Source of the DNA: Typhlomys cinereus | Taxonomy: Eukaryota; Chordata; Mammalia; Rodentia; Platacanthomyidae | Length of the DNA: 64,000 nucleotides | Direction of reading: 5' to 3' | NCBI GenBank assembly: GCA_023101885.1 | Contig: JALPQD010000126.1 | Coordinates: forward strand, 178,904-242,903 | Shown here: positions 48,201 through 54,203 of the stretch, in pieces | Position numbering within the stretch: the stretch's first letter is position 1 | How the letters are laid out: each line of letters begins with the position of its first letter | Made by a program: the position numbers and the translations under genes | The notes under the pieces: model-generated | Told to the model about the DNA's origin: nothing | The model's database searches: none | What the model saw: the letters and a program-made list of their open reading frames with translations, nothing else

Positions 48201-48817
48201 CCTATTTATTTGTTCCCAGATGATGGCCAGGCAGAATGGGTGTGGTCCAGTTTAAACCTCTTTCTGAGTATGCATGTTGGTGGGGAATTGGCCCCGTGAT
48301 GGATAATATAAGAAGCCTTCCCATAGCCATCAAGCTTCCTTCAACAGTGACAGGGACATGAAGTAGTAAATCTACTTTTCAGGAAGGAATTTTTTCACTG
48401 TTGGTTGGATTCTTTTTAAAAACAGAATCAGCTCTCTGGCTAAATCTGTATAATGAGGATTAGTGGAACTGTTTCCTGCTCTCTGTGCCCAAGTGGCTTT
48501 CTACAGCAGGGCCCTCAGGGAGCTCTACTGATTCCTTCAGTCTCCTGAGAAGTGGGTCACCCTGTTATAACTGACTGGTCCAGTTGAAAGTTTGGATCTC
48601 ATTTTCTTCCCCAACCTTTCTTCTACTCCTATCCTCATCCCGCCAGTGAAGCGACTTGACTCCTCCCACCAAGAAAATAACAGCATCTAATGTTTATATT
48701 CAATCAAATACCAAAGACACTTTGGGGTGTTTCACTGTTTCTTTTCAAACTGCATTAAAGCTTTCAATTTTGTTTTATAAGCCAGGAAATGTGAAGAATT
48801 CATCTGGAAATAAATAG
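18631..48817 (+). CDS. APOO: APOO (MIC26) coding region, exons 2-8; exon 1 outside window
   Basis: This is apolipoprotein O, the MICOS subunit MIC26, which sits in the mitochondrial inner membrane facing the intermembrane space and helps form cristae junctions with its paralogue MIC27 (APOOL) and MIC10. Seven spliced exons join in frame to give residues 4-198, starting [14 protein letters not shown] and ending KNSSGNK-stop. Joined with the expected exon 1 residues MFK the length is 198, equal to human APOO as I recall it. Landmarks are the Cys pair in [10 protein letters not shown] (residues 70-79), the [11 protein letters not shown] motif before a first membrane segment (about 113-129) with Gly at 115, 118, 121 and 124, a second hydrophobic segment around [11 protein letters not shown], and the C-terminal YDWGLQGY and [11 protein letters not shown] motifs. 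All borders are GT-AG. Conserved introns show this is the parent gene and not a retrocopy. The start codon is not visible; the promoter should lie upstream. Confidence 0.97.
18830..18900 (-). mobile_element. LINE-1 3' terminus, very short
   Basis: gctcatacaaacttaatagg matches the last bases of the LINE-1 copies at 4790 and 63336, next to a T-rich run that is the reversed poly-A tail. Confidence 0.7.
18901..19342. other. Intron 2 sequence, nothing recognised
   Basis: AT-rich with no visible repeat family. Confidence 0.55.
19358..19639 (-). repeat. Young GC-rich B2-type SINE, antisense
   Basis: Full length. TACGTTCCCTTTTTT is repeated at 19343-19357 and 19640-19654. Confidence 0.94.
19876..19975 (+). 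repeat. ID SINE
   Basis: cttaggatgtaactcagtgg, tagagtgtgcttcccttgca, then an A-rich tail. Confidence 0.75.
20205..20324 (+). CDS. APOO: APOO exon 3 (residues 40-79)
   Basis: Phase 0 at both ends, 120 bases, 40 codons, acceptor gtgtag and donor gtacta. It encodes [20 protein letters not shown], then [20 protein letters not shown]. The two Cys residues ten or fewer apart at the end match the pair in human APOO. Confidence 0.97.
20418..20552 (-). repeat. B1 SINE
   Basis: ctgcagctcactgtgtagcc, ctcaaactcactgacgattt, gtgctgagattactggtgta in reverse B1 order, about 95 bases after APOO exon 3. Confidence 0.8.
20832..21082 (-). repeat. B3-like SINE sequence, with a short sense piece before it
   Basis: A sense head-like piece (ggtggggaaatggttcagtt) at 20832-20885 is followed by a reverse B3-like body: atgatcagaggacaattttc, tttttgcaccatgtgggctt, a CA run and the head at about 21082. 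Confidence 0.65.
21448..21955 (+). repeat. ID SINE split by an LTR
   Basis: Head tgtagatgtagctctgtggt ends at 21471. The rest resumes at 21888 with gtggtaatgtgtgtgcttag and catcctcagcacc. Confidence 0.85.
21472..21887 (-). mobile_element. Solo LTR of the main MaLR-like family
   Basis: 416 bases, TGTCATAGTTA at one end and TAACTATGACA at the other. GTGGT is duplicated at 21467-21471 and 21888-21892. On the minus strand it carries the AATAAA region and gtccagctcatggtggg-type sequence common to the copies at 34022, 35202, 54204 and 60700. Confidence 0.92.
22049..22103 (+). CDS. APOO: APOO exon 4 (residues 80-97 plus one base)
   Basis: 55 bases, phase 0 start and phase 1 end, acceptor ttcttag and donor gtaagt. 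It reads [18 protein letters not shown] and gives the first base of Asp98. Two cysteines here (RYC and IQC) stand where I recall Ser and Trp in human APOO. Confidence 0.95.
22340..22440 (+). repeat. ID SINE with A tail
   Basis: gtatgtagctcagtggtgga, gagcacttccttaacatctg, gttccatccctagctctacc and a run of A. Confidence 0.85.
22441..24107. other. Intron 4 sequence, nothing recognised
   Basis: Unique-looking sequence of about 1.7 kb. Open frames are short. No repeat family recognised. Confidence 0.55.
24108..24400 (+). repeat. Two adjacent B1 SINEs
   Basis: A diverged B1 (24108-24235) ends in agcaagactctgtctggg. A clearer one (24243-24400) has gggcatgatgatacatactt, gcaggtggaggcaggagaat, gctaccctgggctaaataac and an A-rich tail. 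Confidence 0.75.
24540..24635 (+). CDS. APOO: APOO exon 5 (first membrane segment)
   Basis: 96 bases, phase 1 to phase 1, acceptor attgtag and donor gtaagt. It completes Asp98 and encodes [20 protein letters not shown] and on through [11 protein letters not shown] to the split Gly130. The GxxGxxGxxG run within the hydrophobic segment suits tight helix packing in the inner membrane. This is the most conserved part of the family. Confidence 0.97.
24636..25104. other. Intron 5 sequence, nothing recognised
   Basis: AT-rich sequence directly after the exon 5 donor. Confidence 0.55.
25105..25195 (+). repeat. ID SINE, diverged
   Basis: gctgggggagaggtttacta, gagtgcttacctagtgtata, ttcatcctagcaccagtagg. 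Confidence 0.65.
25196..26128. other. Intron 5 sequence with CA microsatellite
   Basis: (CA)n at about 25908-25946 preceded by alternating GC/GT. The rest is not recognised. Confidence 0.6.
26129..26515 (-). mobile_element. Diverged solo MaLR-like LTR
   Basis: Aligns in order with the main LTR family: cttggttgctgtaattgata, gctgagggactggccacacc, agtcccacccacaatggg-type sequence and aggtgtcaagttgacagctg. It is more diverged than the 34022 copy. Ends are approximate. Confidence 0.75.
26531..26905 (-). mobile_element. Second solo MaLR-type LTR
   Basis: 375 bases, minus-strand ends TGTCATAGTTTG..CTGCTGCA, with ggagatttattcagcttagg holding the AATAAA region. GATTT (26526-26530) and GGTTT (26906-26910) are an imperfect 5-base duplication. 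It shares layout with the LTR at 10200-10556, not with its neighbour. Confidence 0.85.
26925..27100 (-). repeat. B3/B2-like SINE, diverged
   Basis: gtgcacacagaaaccagagg, gcactggggttacagccaca and ttcccagcccc give a reverse SINE outline. Confidence 0.55.
27101..27691. other. Intron 5 sequence of unknown origin
   Basis: GC is somewhat raised at 27105-27360, where frames on both strands stay open for about 80 codons. I recognise no protein and no repeat family. Confidence 0.5.
27692..28010 (-). other. Possible processed transcript tail in reverse
   Basis: A T run at 27692-27707 opens AT-rich, 3'-UTR-like sequence with no reading frame. This is what a 5'-truncated retrocopy of a 3' UTR looks like, but I cannot name a source gene and see no target-site duplication. 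Confidence 0.3.
28075..28150 (+). repeat. ID SINE fragment
   Basis: tgtttatgtagcatgtgtaa, ggccctgggttctgtcccca then an A/T-rich tail. Confidence 0.65.
28302..29345 (-). mobile_element. Unidentified reverse-strand insertion with tandem repeats, possibly LINE-1-derived
   Basis: A T run at 28302-28320 (a reversed A tail) begins it. On the minus strand an open frame runs 28983-28606 (125 codons) with Lys/Gln-rich sequence and a unit of about 45 residues present twice and partly a third time ([11 protein letters not shown], then [16 protein letters not shown] in both). Repeats of varying length are known in rodent LINE-1 ORF1, and ggtgatccttggttgtccgg near 29285 reminds me of LINE-1 5' sequence. 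Both are weak links. A LINE-1 5' region followed at once by an A tail would be unusual. Confidence 0.4.
29424..29480. repeat. CA microsatellite
   Basis: Two (CA)n runs parted by one CG step. Confidence 0.95.
29770..29950 (-). repeat. Two adjacent ID SINEs
   Basis: First copy: tggggatgaacccagggctc to gagctatatccccagca (29770-29862). Second copy: cagcatgaaatccagggcct to gagctatatctccagcac (29876-29950). Confidence 0.85.
30186..30445 (+). repeat. Two B1 SINEs
   Basis: First: gctgggtatggtgacccaca with an A tail to 30312. Second, lacking its head: agtactcagaaagctaggac, aaggccagcctgggctatat. Confidence 0.8.
30446..30930. other. Intron 5 sequence, nothing recognised
   Basis: A short (GAAT)n run at about 30458-30476. 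Otherwise unique-looking up to the exon 6 acceptor. Confidence 0.55.
30935..31026 (+). CDS. APOO: APOO exon 6 (second membrane segment)
   Basis: 92 bases, phase 1 start and phase 0 end, acceptor atttag and donor gtgagt. It reads [20 protein letters not shown] then [10 protein letters not shown]. The basic SKIKK loop joins the two hydrophobic helices. Confidence 0.97.
31027..31597. other. Intron 6 sequence, nothing recognised
   Basis: Contains a local duplication of aatagaggttctccaa at about 31577-31605. Confidence 0.55.
31598..31756 (-). mobile_element. MER5A-like hAT-Charlie remnant
   Basis: tgggcccagccccagactgc, atcagatactctgaggataa, tgtgttctagcaaggtgtcc and tttgaaaattgctgcctt follow MER5A order as I recall it. 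Confidence 0.8.
31757..32730. other. Intron 6 sequence, nothing recognised
   Basis: About 1 kb of unique-looking sequence. Confidence 0.55.
32731..32895 (+). repeat. ID SINE followed by a B2-type head fragment
   Basis: ID at 32731-32830 (gagcacttgcctagcatgca). Then ggactggagagatgactcag at 32838, a B2-type head that breaks off after about 55 bases. Confidence 0.8.
32896..33650. other. Intron 6 sequence with (CCAA)n run
   Basis: (CCAA)n at about 33299-33320. GC is raised near 33080-33270. No gene recognised. Confidence 0.55.
33651..33895 (+). repeat. B2-superfamily SINE, 5'-truncated
   Basis: Starts inside the tRNA-like part (cttgcaagcagaaggtcctg) and runs through gggaaatcccagagtgaaac to a short CA tail and AAATAAA. 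Confidence 0.88.
34022..34446 (-). repeat. Left LTR of MaLR element (its 3' LTR)
   Basis: 425 bases. Contains gggtttatttccttacgatt (AATAAA on the minus strand) and ends taactatgaca. Confidence 0.88.
35202..35604 (-). repeat. Right LTR of MaLR element (its 5' LTR)
   Basis: 403 bases. Differs from the left LTR by scattered changes and small deletions (for example near 35548), showing an old insertion. Confidence 0.88.
35605..36404. other. Intron 6 sequence with a 26-base tandem duplication
   Basis: TCATTTAAGCTCCTAAAATG starts at 36208 and recurs with one change at 36234. Nothing else recognised. Confidence 0.6.
36405..36495 (+). repeat. ID SINE, diverged
   Basis: gggggttgctcactgataga, ggcatgcctgatgtcctagg, tttgatttccccagcaccac. 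Confidence 0.7.
36590..36886 (-). repeat. B2-superfamily SINE, older subfamily
   Basis: Reverse copy with a TG then GA tail (36597-36650), ctacctcctttttgcttcac, and the head gagccatttctccagccc. Confidence 0.92.
37015..37282 (-). repeat. B1 and ID halves in reverse (B4-like)
   Basis: T run and (GGTTT)n, then a reverse B1 (actcatgtagcttaggctga, tcagcctcctaagtactgtg) to 37182 and a reverse ID (ggactgaatccaggactttt, gagctataaccccaac) to 37282. It lies 150 bases before exon 7. Confidence 0.8.
37430..37510 (+). CDS. APOO: APOO exon 7 (residues 161-187)
   Basis: 81 bases, phase 0 at both ends, acceptor ttcaag and donor gtgaga. It encodes [20 protein letters not shown] then WKEHFQK, the conserved C-terminal region after the second membrane helix. 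Confidence 0.97.
37511..39207. other. Intron 7 sequence with little recognised
   Basis: A reverse B3-like head fragment may lie at 38885-38947 (agtgctttaactaccgagcc). The rest is unique-looking sequence of about 1.6 kb. Confidence 0.5.
39208..39280. repeat. TG microsatellite
   Basis: (TG)n at 39208-39246 continued by interrupted TG units. Confidence 0.95.
39500..39625 (-). repeat. Diverged B1 SINE
   Basis: aaactcactatgtagtcata, gtaaatgctaggatttcagg, tgtatgctaccacactcag. Confidence 0.7.
40095..40546 (-). repeat. B3-like SINE next to an older B2-type SINE
   Basis: B3-like body at 40095-40285 (ggaggtcagagagcaccttt, gattgaattcaggttgctag). The B2-type copy at 40306-40546 has gtggaggaccaagggtgatt and lacks part of its centre. 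Confidence 0.85.
40547..40885. other. Intron 7 sequence, nothing recognised
   Basis: AT-rich. Confidence 0.5.
40911..43016 (-). mobile_element. Second MaLR-type element, older, right LTR truncated
   Basis: Left LTR about 40911-41337, internal region about 41338-42803 (with a young SINE inside), right LTR from about 42804 cut off near 43016. The internal part aligns with the 34447-35201 interior: gtaccaccggatgatgttgt, aatccacagctgtaccaact, tctaggcagccaaaactttt, ctgtctgccttttccttccg. It is longer than that copy and more diverged. Confidence 0.85.
41578..41856 (+). repeat. Young GC-rich B2-type SINE inside the MaLR interior
   Basis: Head gggctggagaggtggctcag, CpG-rich body, CA tail and (AAT)n. 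AAAATTAAAATCAAG flanks it on both sides (ends at 41577 and 41873). Confidence 0.94.
43275..43430 (-). repeat. B1 SINE
   Basis: cccatgtatagcccagtctg, aacctcccacttgttgagat, tacaggtgtgtgctgccaca. Confidence 0.8.
43431..44063. other. Intron 7 sequence, nothing recognised
   Basis: Unique-looking; no repeat family recognised. Confidence 0.5.
44064..44165 (+). repeat. ID SINE with A tail
   Basis: aaaggtttgctcagtggcac, agcacttgcctagcacattc, then an A-rich tail with CAAA units. Confidence 0.8.
44166..44754. other. Intron 7 sequence, nothing recognised
   Basis: Unique-looking. Confidence 0.5.
44755..45290 (-). mobile_element. MLT1-like ancient MaLR LTR
   Basis: Reverse order matches MLT1 as I recall it: cacagtaggtcagaagtcca, tgcattcctttctggaggcc, ttaagggcagccaatcaaca, gtcacaggttctggagttgt, tttgggggccactattctgc. 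This class predates rodents. Confidence 0.8.
45291..46004. other. Intron 7 sequence, nothing recognised
   Basis: AT-rich and C/T-rich parts near 45420-45590. Open frames here have no motif. Confidence 0.5.
46005..46222 (-). repeat. SINE of B3/B1 mixed type
   Basis: T run, gagacaggatctctcactgg, cagcatgggattacaaaggt, then a reverse tRNA-like end agcaagtgctttactcaccg. Confidence 0.6.
46268..46600 (-). mobile_element. Diverged MaLR-type LTR
   Basis: Order resembles rodent MaLR LTRs: ataggaaaggcctgttttgg, tcttattcagcctgggaccc, tagcccatggaccagtgcca, aatctctggaaatccctctg. A run of 11 G lies at about 46431. Ends are approximate. Confidence 0.65.
46601..47214. other. Intron 7 sequence, nothing recognised
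   Basis: AT-rich, unique-looking. Confidence 0.55.
47215..47326 (-). repeat. B1 SINE
   Basis: tgaccttaaactcagtcctc, gttctgggataacaggtatg, tgccactatgcctggcc. Confidence 0.8.
47327..48781. other. 3' end of intron 7, no repeats recognised
   Basis: About 1.45 kb without a visible SINE or LTR, the longest repeat-free stretch next to an APOO exon. It ends in the exon 8 acceptor. Confidence 0.55.
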
Positions 48818-48847
48818 AAAACTCCATGCTCTGCCCATTTTAATCAG
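48782..48847 (+). CDS. APOO: APOO exon 8: last residues, stop and start of 3' UTR
   Basis: Acceptor ttataag, donor gtaaag. Codons 188-198 read [11 protein letters not shown] and TAG ends at 48817. Thirty untranslated bases follow before the donor. The intron before this exon is about 11.3 kb, the longest inside the coding region. Confidence 0.95.
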
Positions 48848-49392
48848 GTAAAGAATAAGAAAACTCTGGTTATTTTCAGGGTTGTTATTTTAGTGCCAGC
48901 TGAAATGACTTGTCTTTAATTAATTTAATTTAATTAATTATAGCAGCCTCGCCTTGATGTGGAAATATAAGGGTTATATTTTATTCCACCTTTAATTTCT
49001 GGGCTTAAGTACCATCGCTTGTTTAATTGTGTTTTTTCCCAAGAAGTACCTGGATTTTTCAGACAACCTAGAACCAGACAGAGGTCAGAAAATCAGTGTA
49101 ATTTCTTTTGGTCTTTTACAAAATTCAGTGTTTGTTTTCATCTGTCCGTTTAATGTTTACTTAATCAAGTACCTGCTAAGTACAGAAACCACTTACGATA
49201 TTAATGTGCTATGCTTATGTTAAATTTATATAATGGTTCTTGCGATTTCCAGACAATTAAAAGATTATAAGGAATTTTAGAAATAACCTAGATATTAAGT
49301 TACAGGAAAAGAGTTTAATCATGGTATATTTATAAAGAGGAATATTATTCTGTTTTAATACTATTTAATTGCATTGGAGCATGTATACAATT
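48848..49392. other. 3' UTR intron, AT-palindrome near start
   Basis: Contains TTAATTAATTTAATTTAATT at about 48918, a run of overlapping TAAT cores. Nothing else recognised. Confidence 0.55.
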
Positions 49393-49595
49393 TTGTGTGT
49401 GTGTTCCCGAGAATTGAACCTAAGACTTCATGTGCTAGAAAGTGCTCTGCCACTGAGCTGCAGCACCAGCCCTCATTTCCCTTTGAATTTTTAAGACATG
49501 GTCTCATTAATTTGCCTGAAGTGGCCTTGATTTGTGATTTCCTAGGTGCAGTCTCCCAAAAAGGTGGGTTACAGACCTGCACCAGCAAGCTTAGC
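49393..49595 (-). repeat. ID and B1 halves in reverse (B4-like)
   Basis: ID at 49393-49473 (gagaattgaacctaagactt, gagctgcagcaccagccc), then a reverse B1 at 49488-49595 (aagacatggtctcattaatt). Confidence 0.75.
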
Positions 49596-49744
49596 CACAG
49601 TTGTTAAATAAAGAAGACAGGTAGTGTGACAGCGTGTTAGACCAGGAGATGTAGCAAAATTCAAGTGTGCATTTTTACGTTTTTGTTTTTTATGTGTTTG
49701 TATTCTCTGCATTTAATATGAGTTTTCTTTTACGATAGAAAAAA

Positions 49745-50032
49745 CTGTAGTATTGGAGATTGAATCCAGCCGGGGCTTTACATATACTAGGCTAGCACTG
49801 TCTTTCTGATGAGAAAGGTATTCATCTTAAATTTTTATATTAGTTCATTTAAGAAGGAGAAAAAGAGAGAAGGAGGGAGTGGGGTGTTGACACATGCACA
49901 GGGGTGGAGGTCGCCGCACAGCTTTCAGGAGTCAGTTCTCTCCTTCTACCACGTGGGCTTCTGGGGATAGAACTCAGGTTACCAGGTTTGTGAGCAGGTG
50001 ACTCACCCGAGGATCTATCTCACTGGCCCCTA
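49745..50032 (-). repeat. ID fragment and B3-like SINE
   Basis: ID piece at 49745-49802 (ggagattgaatccagccggg). B3-like body at about 49835-50032 with gtggaggtcgccgcacagct, taccacgtgggcttctgggg and the head atctatctcactggcccc. Confidence 0.75.
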
Positions 50033-50705
50033 AAAAGTGTCCTAAAATTTTTTAATATCATGGCAGCTATTTAAATTTTCACAAACCCTGAGTTTGAGGG
50101 TTTTCCTTTCTCAATATTTCTCATAGTTTTAGACAACCAGAGAATCTTTTAACTTAGAATTTGAGAGCCCATCTGATCCAAATGCAACCTCAGGCAGAAT
50201 CCCCTGTCACTCTGCACCTTCTTTGATAGGAATCACCCCACAAAACAGCAGGTTTTGGACAATGTCGATTTTTAGAAAGCTGTTTATAGTGAGCAAAAGA
50301 TGTCTCCTTGTGATGACTGCATAGTAGTTGTGATCTTGCTTTTGGGGTCATGGAGAACACATCAGTCCCTCTCTCACATATATAGTAACCCACAGTCAAC
50401 AGCTCTCAGCTATTTTACAAACGGCTAAAATCTTTGTTAAAGGCAGAGATCCAGGCCTTACCTGAGAATCAGCTTTTCTTGGGGATATCCAAGCAGAAAG
50501 AAGACTAGAGGATGAGCAACCAGAGACCCACATGTGTCCTCTAGAGAATTTACATTGAATATAGTTGTATTCTCTGGAGACAATGAGAGATAACTCAGAG
50601 AAAGTAGATAAATAATCCGCCTTAGCTTTCAGAGATACTTTGGACCAGAGTTTAATTTACTGTATATACTACCCTGATTTTATCAGATCTTTATTGGAGG
50701 TTTAT
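50033..50705. other. 3' UTR intron sequence, nothing recognised
   Basis: Unique-looking. Confidence 0.55.
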
Positions 50706-51065
50706 AATGTGGGGAGTTGTGGAGGTGAGCTCAGTAAAGTTTTTACCACACAAGGATGGGAACCTGAGTTTGAATCCCCAGCAACTATATAAAAAGCCAG
50801 GTGCAGCTGCAGGCGCTTGTAATCCCAGCACTTGGGTAGAGATAGGGGGATCCCTAGAGCCTACTTGCCAGCCAGTCTGGCTGACTTGTGAGCTCCAAGG
50901 TTGGTAAGAGACCCTGTTTTAAAGATGGCTCCACAAAGTTGGAGAGAACCAAGTTGTCCTCTGATCTAAATGTGCACTGTGGTATGTGCGGCCCTCCTAC
51001 TTGTGTCTGTCTGTCTATATCTCTCTCCCATATGCAAAATAATAATACAGTAATAATAATGTTAA
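50706..51065 (+). repeat. Composite SINE: tRNA-like head, B1-like centre, B3-like tail
   Basis: Head ggaggtgagctcagtaaagt, centre tgtaatcccagcacttgggt, then gaaccaagttgtcctctgat and an (AAT)n-type tail. Its last 127 bases recur at 58345-58471. Confidence 0.8.
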
Positions 51066-51079
51066 AAAATCAGAGTGAT

Positions 51080-51190
51080 TGAGGGAGACACCTGATGTCA
51101 ACCCCTGGCCTTCACATGTATGCATACCTACATGCCTGCATGTGCACATACAAATACACACATACTACAAACACATTAAAAAAAATAAAA
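51080..51190 (+). repeat. B3-like 3' end fragment
   Basis: tgatgtcaacccctggcctt, cacatgtatgcatacctaca, then CA units and an A-rich end. Confidence 0.7.
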
Positions 51191-51194
51191 GCAG

Positions 51195-51305
51195 TATTTT
51201 TTTTCTTGTTTGTTTGTTTTGGTTGTGCAGAGCCAGGGATATTACCTAGAGTATTACACCAGATAGATAAACACATGGCCACTGAGTACACCCCAGCCCT
51301 AGGGA
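51195..51305 (-). repeat. Diverged ID-like SINE
   Basis: (TTTG)n run, cagagccagggatattacct, gagtacaccccagccct. Confidence 0.55.
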
Positions 51306-51396
51306 AATATTCTCAAGACTCATGTTATTTATCTTTTTCCCAGAAGTAATTTCTGTTCATAGTTTGGTATGGTACACTTCAGACATTTTAGGGTGT

Positions 51397-51432
51397 GTAT
51401 GTGTGTGTGTGTGCGTGTGTGCGTGCACACGC
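51397..51432. repeat. TG/GC alternating repeat
   Basis: gtatgtgtgtgtgtgtgcgt passing into gcgtgcacacgcatgcatgt. Confidence 0.85.
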
Positions 51433-51599
51433 ATGCATGTATGTAGAACATATATTTGTATTTTTTTACCAAATGGTATAATCTTCATATTGTTCTGCAA
51501 GTACACAGAAACTCCCTGAAGGCACATAAGCTACAATTCCTTAATACTAATATCTAGTCGGTGTGTAGATTTTCCTATTTCTTTTATTAATAATAATTT

Positions 51600-51700
51600 T
51601 ATCATTGTTGTTTTGAGACTGGGATCTCACTGTGTAGCCCAGGCTAGCCTTGAACTTGTGGTCCTCCCACCTTAGCCTCCTTAGTGCTATTCATTAATAA
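51600..51700 (-). repeat. B1 SINE
   Basis: tttgagactgggatctcact, gtgtagcccaggctagcctt, gaacttgtggtcctcccacc. Confidence 0.85.
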
Positions 51701-52337
51701 TTTTTTATACTTAGTTTGTTTGAACCAGGATTCAAACAAGGTCTACCTCTTATATTTCACTGCTAGGTCTCTACATTCTCTGAAACTGTGATGGTTTTCT
51801 GTCTCTCTTTGTCTGTTGCCATTTATCTGTTGAGAAACTTGGCCTTTTTTGGGGGGGGGTCCTTTTAGAACTTTCCATGTTCTCACTGTGGCTGAAAGTA
51901 TCCATTTTAGTGTCACTCCATTTATATCACAGTTCCTTTCTTTATATGTCTGGTAGTTAGATCTGAAGGTTTGATCAGATTTGAGCTCCATTTTTCAGTA
52001 AGAAAATGTCATACATAGGTGCTGTTCAGCTGTGTTGAATAAATGAATGAATGAATGAATGAATGAAGTTGCTTTTTTGTGTAATATATTGTGTATATCC
52101 TTCCTTGACAGTGTTTATAGATCCACTTTGTTTCTTCTTTGTTTACTTACGGTGATTTCTTTGTACTTTTACCATGGTCTGTTTAATCTTTTAATTTAGG
52201 TTGTTAGTGTTCAATGCAATCAATCAAGTTCTTAAAGAAGAGAAAAAACATTAATAAACACAGAAAAGATAAGGTAGTCATTTGTATGTTTAAGAATTTT
52301 TGGTTTTACCTTGAAAGATCAAAGAGTCACAGACCTA
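51701..52337. other. 3' UTR intron sequence with (GAAT)n
   Basis: (GAAT)n at about 52039-52067. Otherwise unrecognised. Confidence 0.55.
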
Positions 52338-52408
52338 AACTACTGAGTGGTAGAGCACTTCTTAGTACATATGAGACCTTGGATTCATTTCCCAGCCTCA
52401 CAAAACTG
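52338..52408 (+). repeat. ID SINE, 5'-truncated
   Basis: actgagtggtagagcacttc, gagaccttggattcatttcc. Confidence 0.75.
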
Positions 52409-52899
52409 CAAGATTTATAAACTATAGTTCCTAATTGTATTTATTGCATGTGAAGGAAAAGCAACCTGTAGAAGATTCAGCTTGGCCTTGGTGTTCCATT
52501 CTGGAAAGAGTACTAGAGTGATGTGAGGAAACATGTACAGCCAGCAAAGGATGCGACAGTGCCCAGCAGACCCATGGAAGCGTAGTTCTTTGCTCTCCAG
52601 AGGACGCGAGGTGCCCGCTCCGTGTTTTGCTGGCATTAGCCATGTGTCATGTTGGTCCTCAGCCAGCTGAAAGGCCGAGTTGTAGTATTCATAGAACAAA
52701 ATGTGTTTTAGTTTAGCCATTCACAAATGAGACTAGTTACAGTTGTCCTGGCTCAGGCACCTTGTGATGAAATGGTAAAAGAAACATTTTTGTATGGTTT
52801 CTAGATTTAAATCAAAATAATGTTCAAGATGCAAAATTTTAAGAGTCGTTTTCTTTTTTCAGGCACAGTTTACTTATATTTTTCTTTTCTTTCTTTTAG
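52409..52899. other. End of 3' UTR intron, nothing recognised
   Basis: A minus-strand frame of 101 codons (52415-52720) is open but matches no family I know, and lies in an intron. It ends in a long T/C tract at the last acceptor. Confidence 0.5.
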
Positions 52900-53170
52900 T
52901 TATAGGTAAACATTGGAAACTCCAGACAGTAAATCAGTATTTCTACAGACAAATGGCAGAGGAGTCAGTATTGGATATAGTAAACTGACTTTATTCTTCG
53001 GAAAAAAAAAAAAAAACTACACTAGGCCTTTTTGTTATCTTGGGTGATGTCATACTACAAGCTGATTAATCTGAAATCCTTCCACATGGAGATAATGTAC
53101 AAGCCTTAGAACTCCTTGTTCTTATATTACTATTTATGTACATAATTAAAATCCAAATTAAACAAAGTTG
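52900..53170 (+). other. APOO: APOO terminal non-coding exon (3' UTR), 3' end estimated
   Basis: A strong polypyrimidine tract and AG at 52898-52899 precede sequence that I recognise as the human APOO 3' UTR (TTATAGGTAAACATTGG onward). No coding sequence remains because the stop lies in the previous exon. The end is inferred from the ATTAAA signal at 53145; the cleavage site itself cannot be seen. Confidence 0.85.
53145..53150 (+). promoter_or_regulatory. APOO: Probable polyadenylation signal ATTAAA of APOO
   Basis: ATTAAA is the commonest variant of AATAAA and lies about 245 bases into the terminal exon, where sequence resembling the known 3' UTR fades out. No AATAAA is seen nearer. Confidence 0.6.
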
Positions 53171-54203
53171 CCCTGCTTTCTCTGTTGATATGAATGACAG
53201 TTGAAGCATTTTTAATGCTTGGTGTATCTGTACACGAGGCGAGTGTAAACTGGGCTTTTCTATATGCACACGTATGTGTGCTGCAGACAAGGGTCACTCT
53301 AGGGCAGCACAAGCTGGCTATGTGCAGGCTCTGAATCCCATGACCCAGAAGAAAGAAGACTCCAAGAGACAATGCTTCAAAAACCAGCAAAACACTCAAC
53401 AATTTGCCTGCATTAATTAGAAGACATACCAGAAAGTTAACAATGACCTTGGGGAAGGCCCTGGTTTGAGCACATCTTGTAGCTTTTGAATGGCAGCCAG
53501 GGATTCATCATGCAGTGGTGGATGAATGGGGGTGTAGCTGTGTGTGTTGGCTGGCTGTCCGTGGCTTGTTCTTTTGGGGCTCCTTGGTGCGCAGCTCATG
53601 GAGCTCTGGGGTCCCAGGGCGAGGAGGACCAGCGGGTGCCTCTTTCAACTTGTCAGCCAGCCTGGGAGGATGGCAGGGACTCAGCGTGTGAAAGCAAATT
53701 TAGAATTTCCGAATTTTAATCAGATTTAGACACTGTAAGCCTTTGTATTCTCATATTGTCAGTTTGATTCCTGCTTGCTGACCTTGTAGAATTGATAGCA
53801 GCTGGAAAGATAGCAATACTCAAATAGACATACACGTATTAACATTGCATACTTTTAGTAGAACCAAAGTGGCAAAGAATGATGCTGGCATTTGTTGCCA
53901 GGTTAATGAACTGAAGCAAACGACCCAAAGAGAATAATTCCTGAGCCCCCCAGAAGTCTTTTGCATTTGAACTTTGGCATTACTGGACCAGTCTCCTGAC
54001 TGTAGTAATGCTGGTGAACACACTATTGTGATTTTAGGCTGCCTCTGTTTGGCTTGCCTTTCTCTGTCCTGTGCAAAGTAGAGAGTCCATGAGTTTGTTG
54101 AGATGACTTACAGCTCAGTGTGCTTCAGAGATTATTAGTCAGTAGGTATTTGAGTACTTCCCAACTGTAAGGGATTACCTCTCAGTGTCCTGTCATTAGT
54201 CAG
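53171..54203. other. DNA downstream of APOO, nothing recognised
   Basis: Unique-looking. GC is slightly raised near 53500-53690, where frames are open on both strands without motifs. Confidence 0.5.

Noticed and set aside
52415..52720. Minus-strand frame of 101 codons in the 3' UTR intron
   Set aside because: No motif, signal or family resemblance; length is within chance for this composition.
52900..52980. A coding last exon of APOO at 52900 giving a different C-terminus
   Set aside because: Reading on from exon 7 into 52900 meets TAG at the second codon. Exon 8 at 48782 supplies the conserved PGNVKNS ending, so 52900 is 3' UTR.
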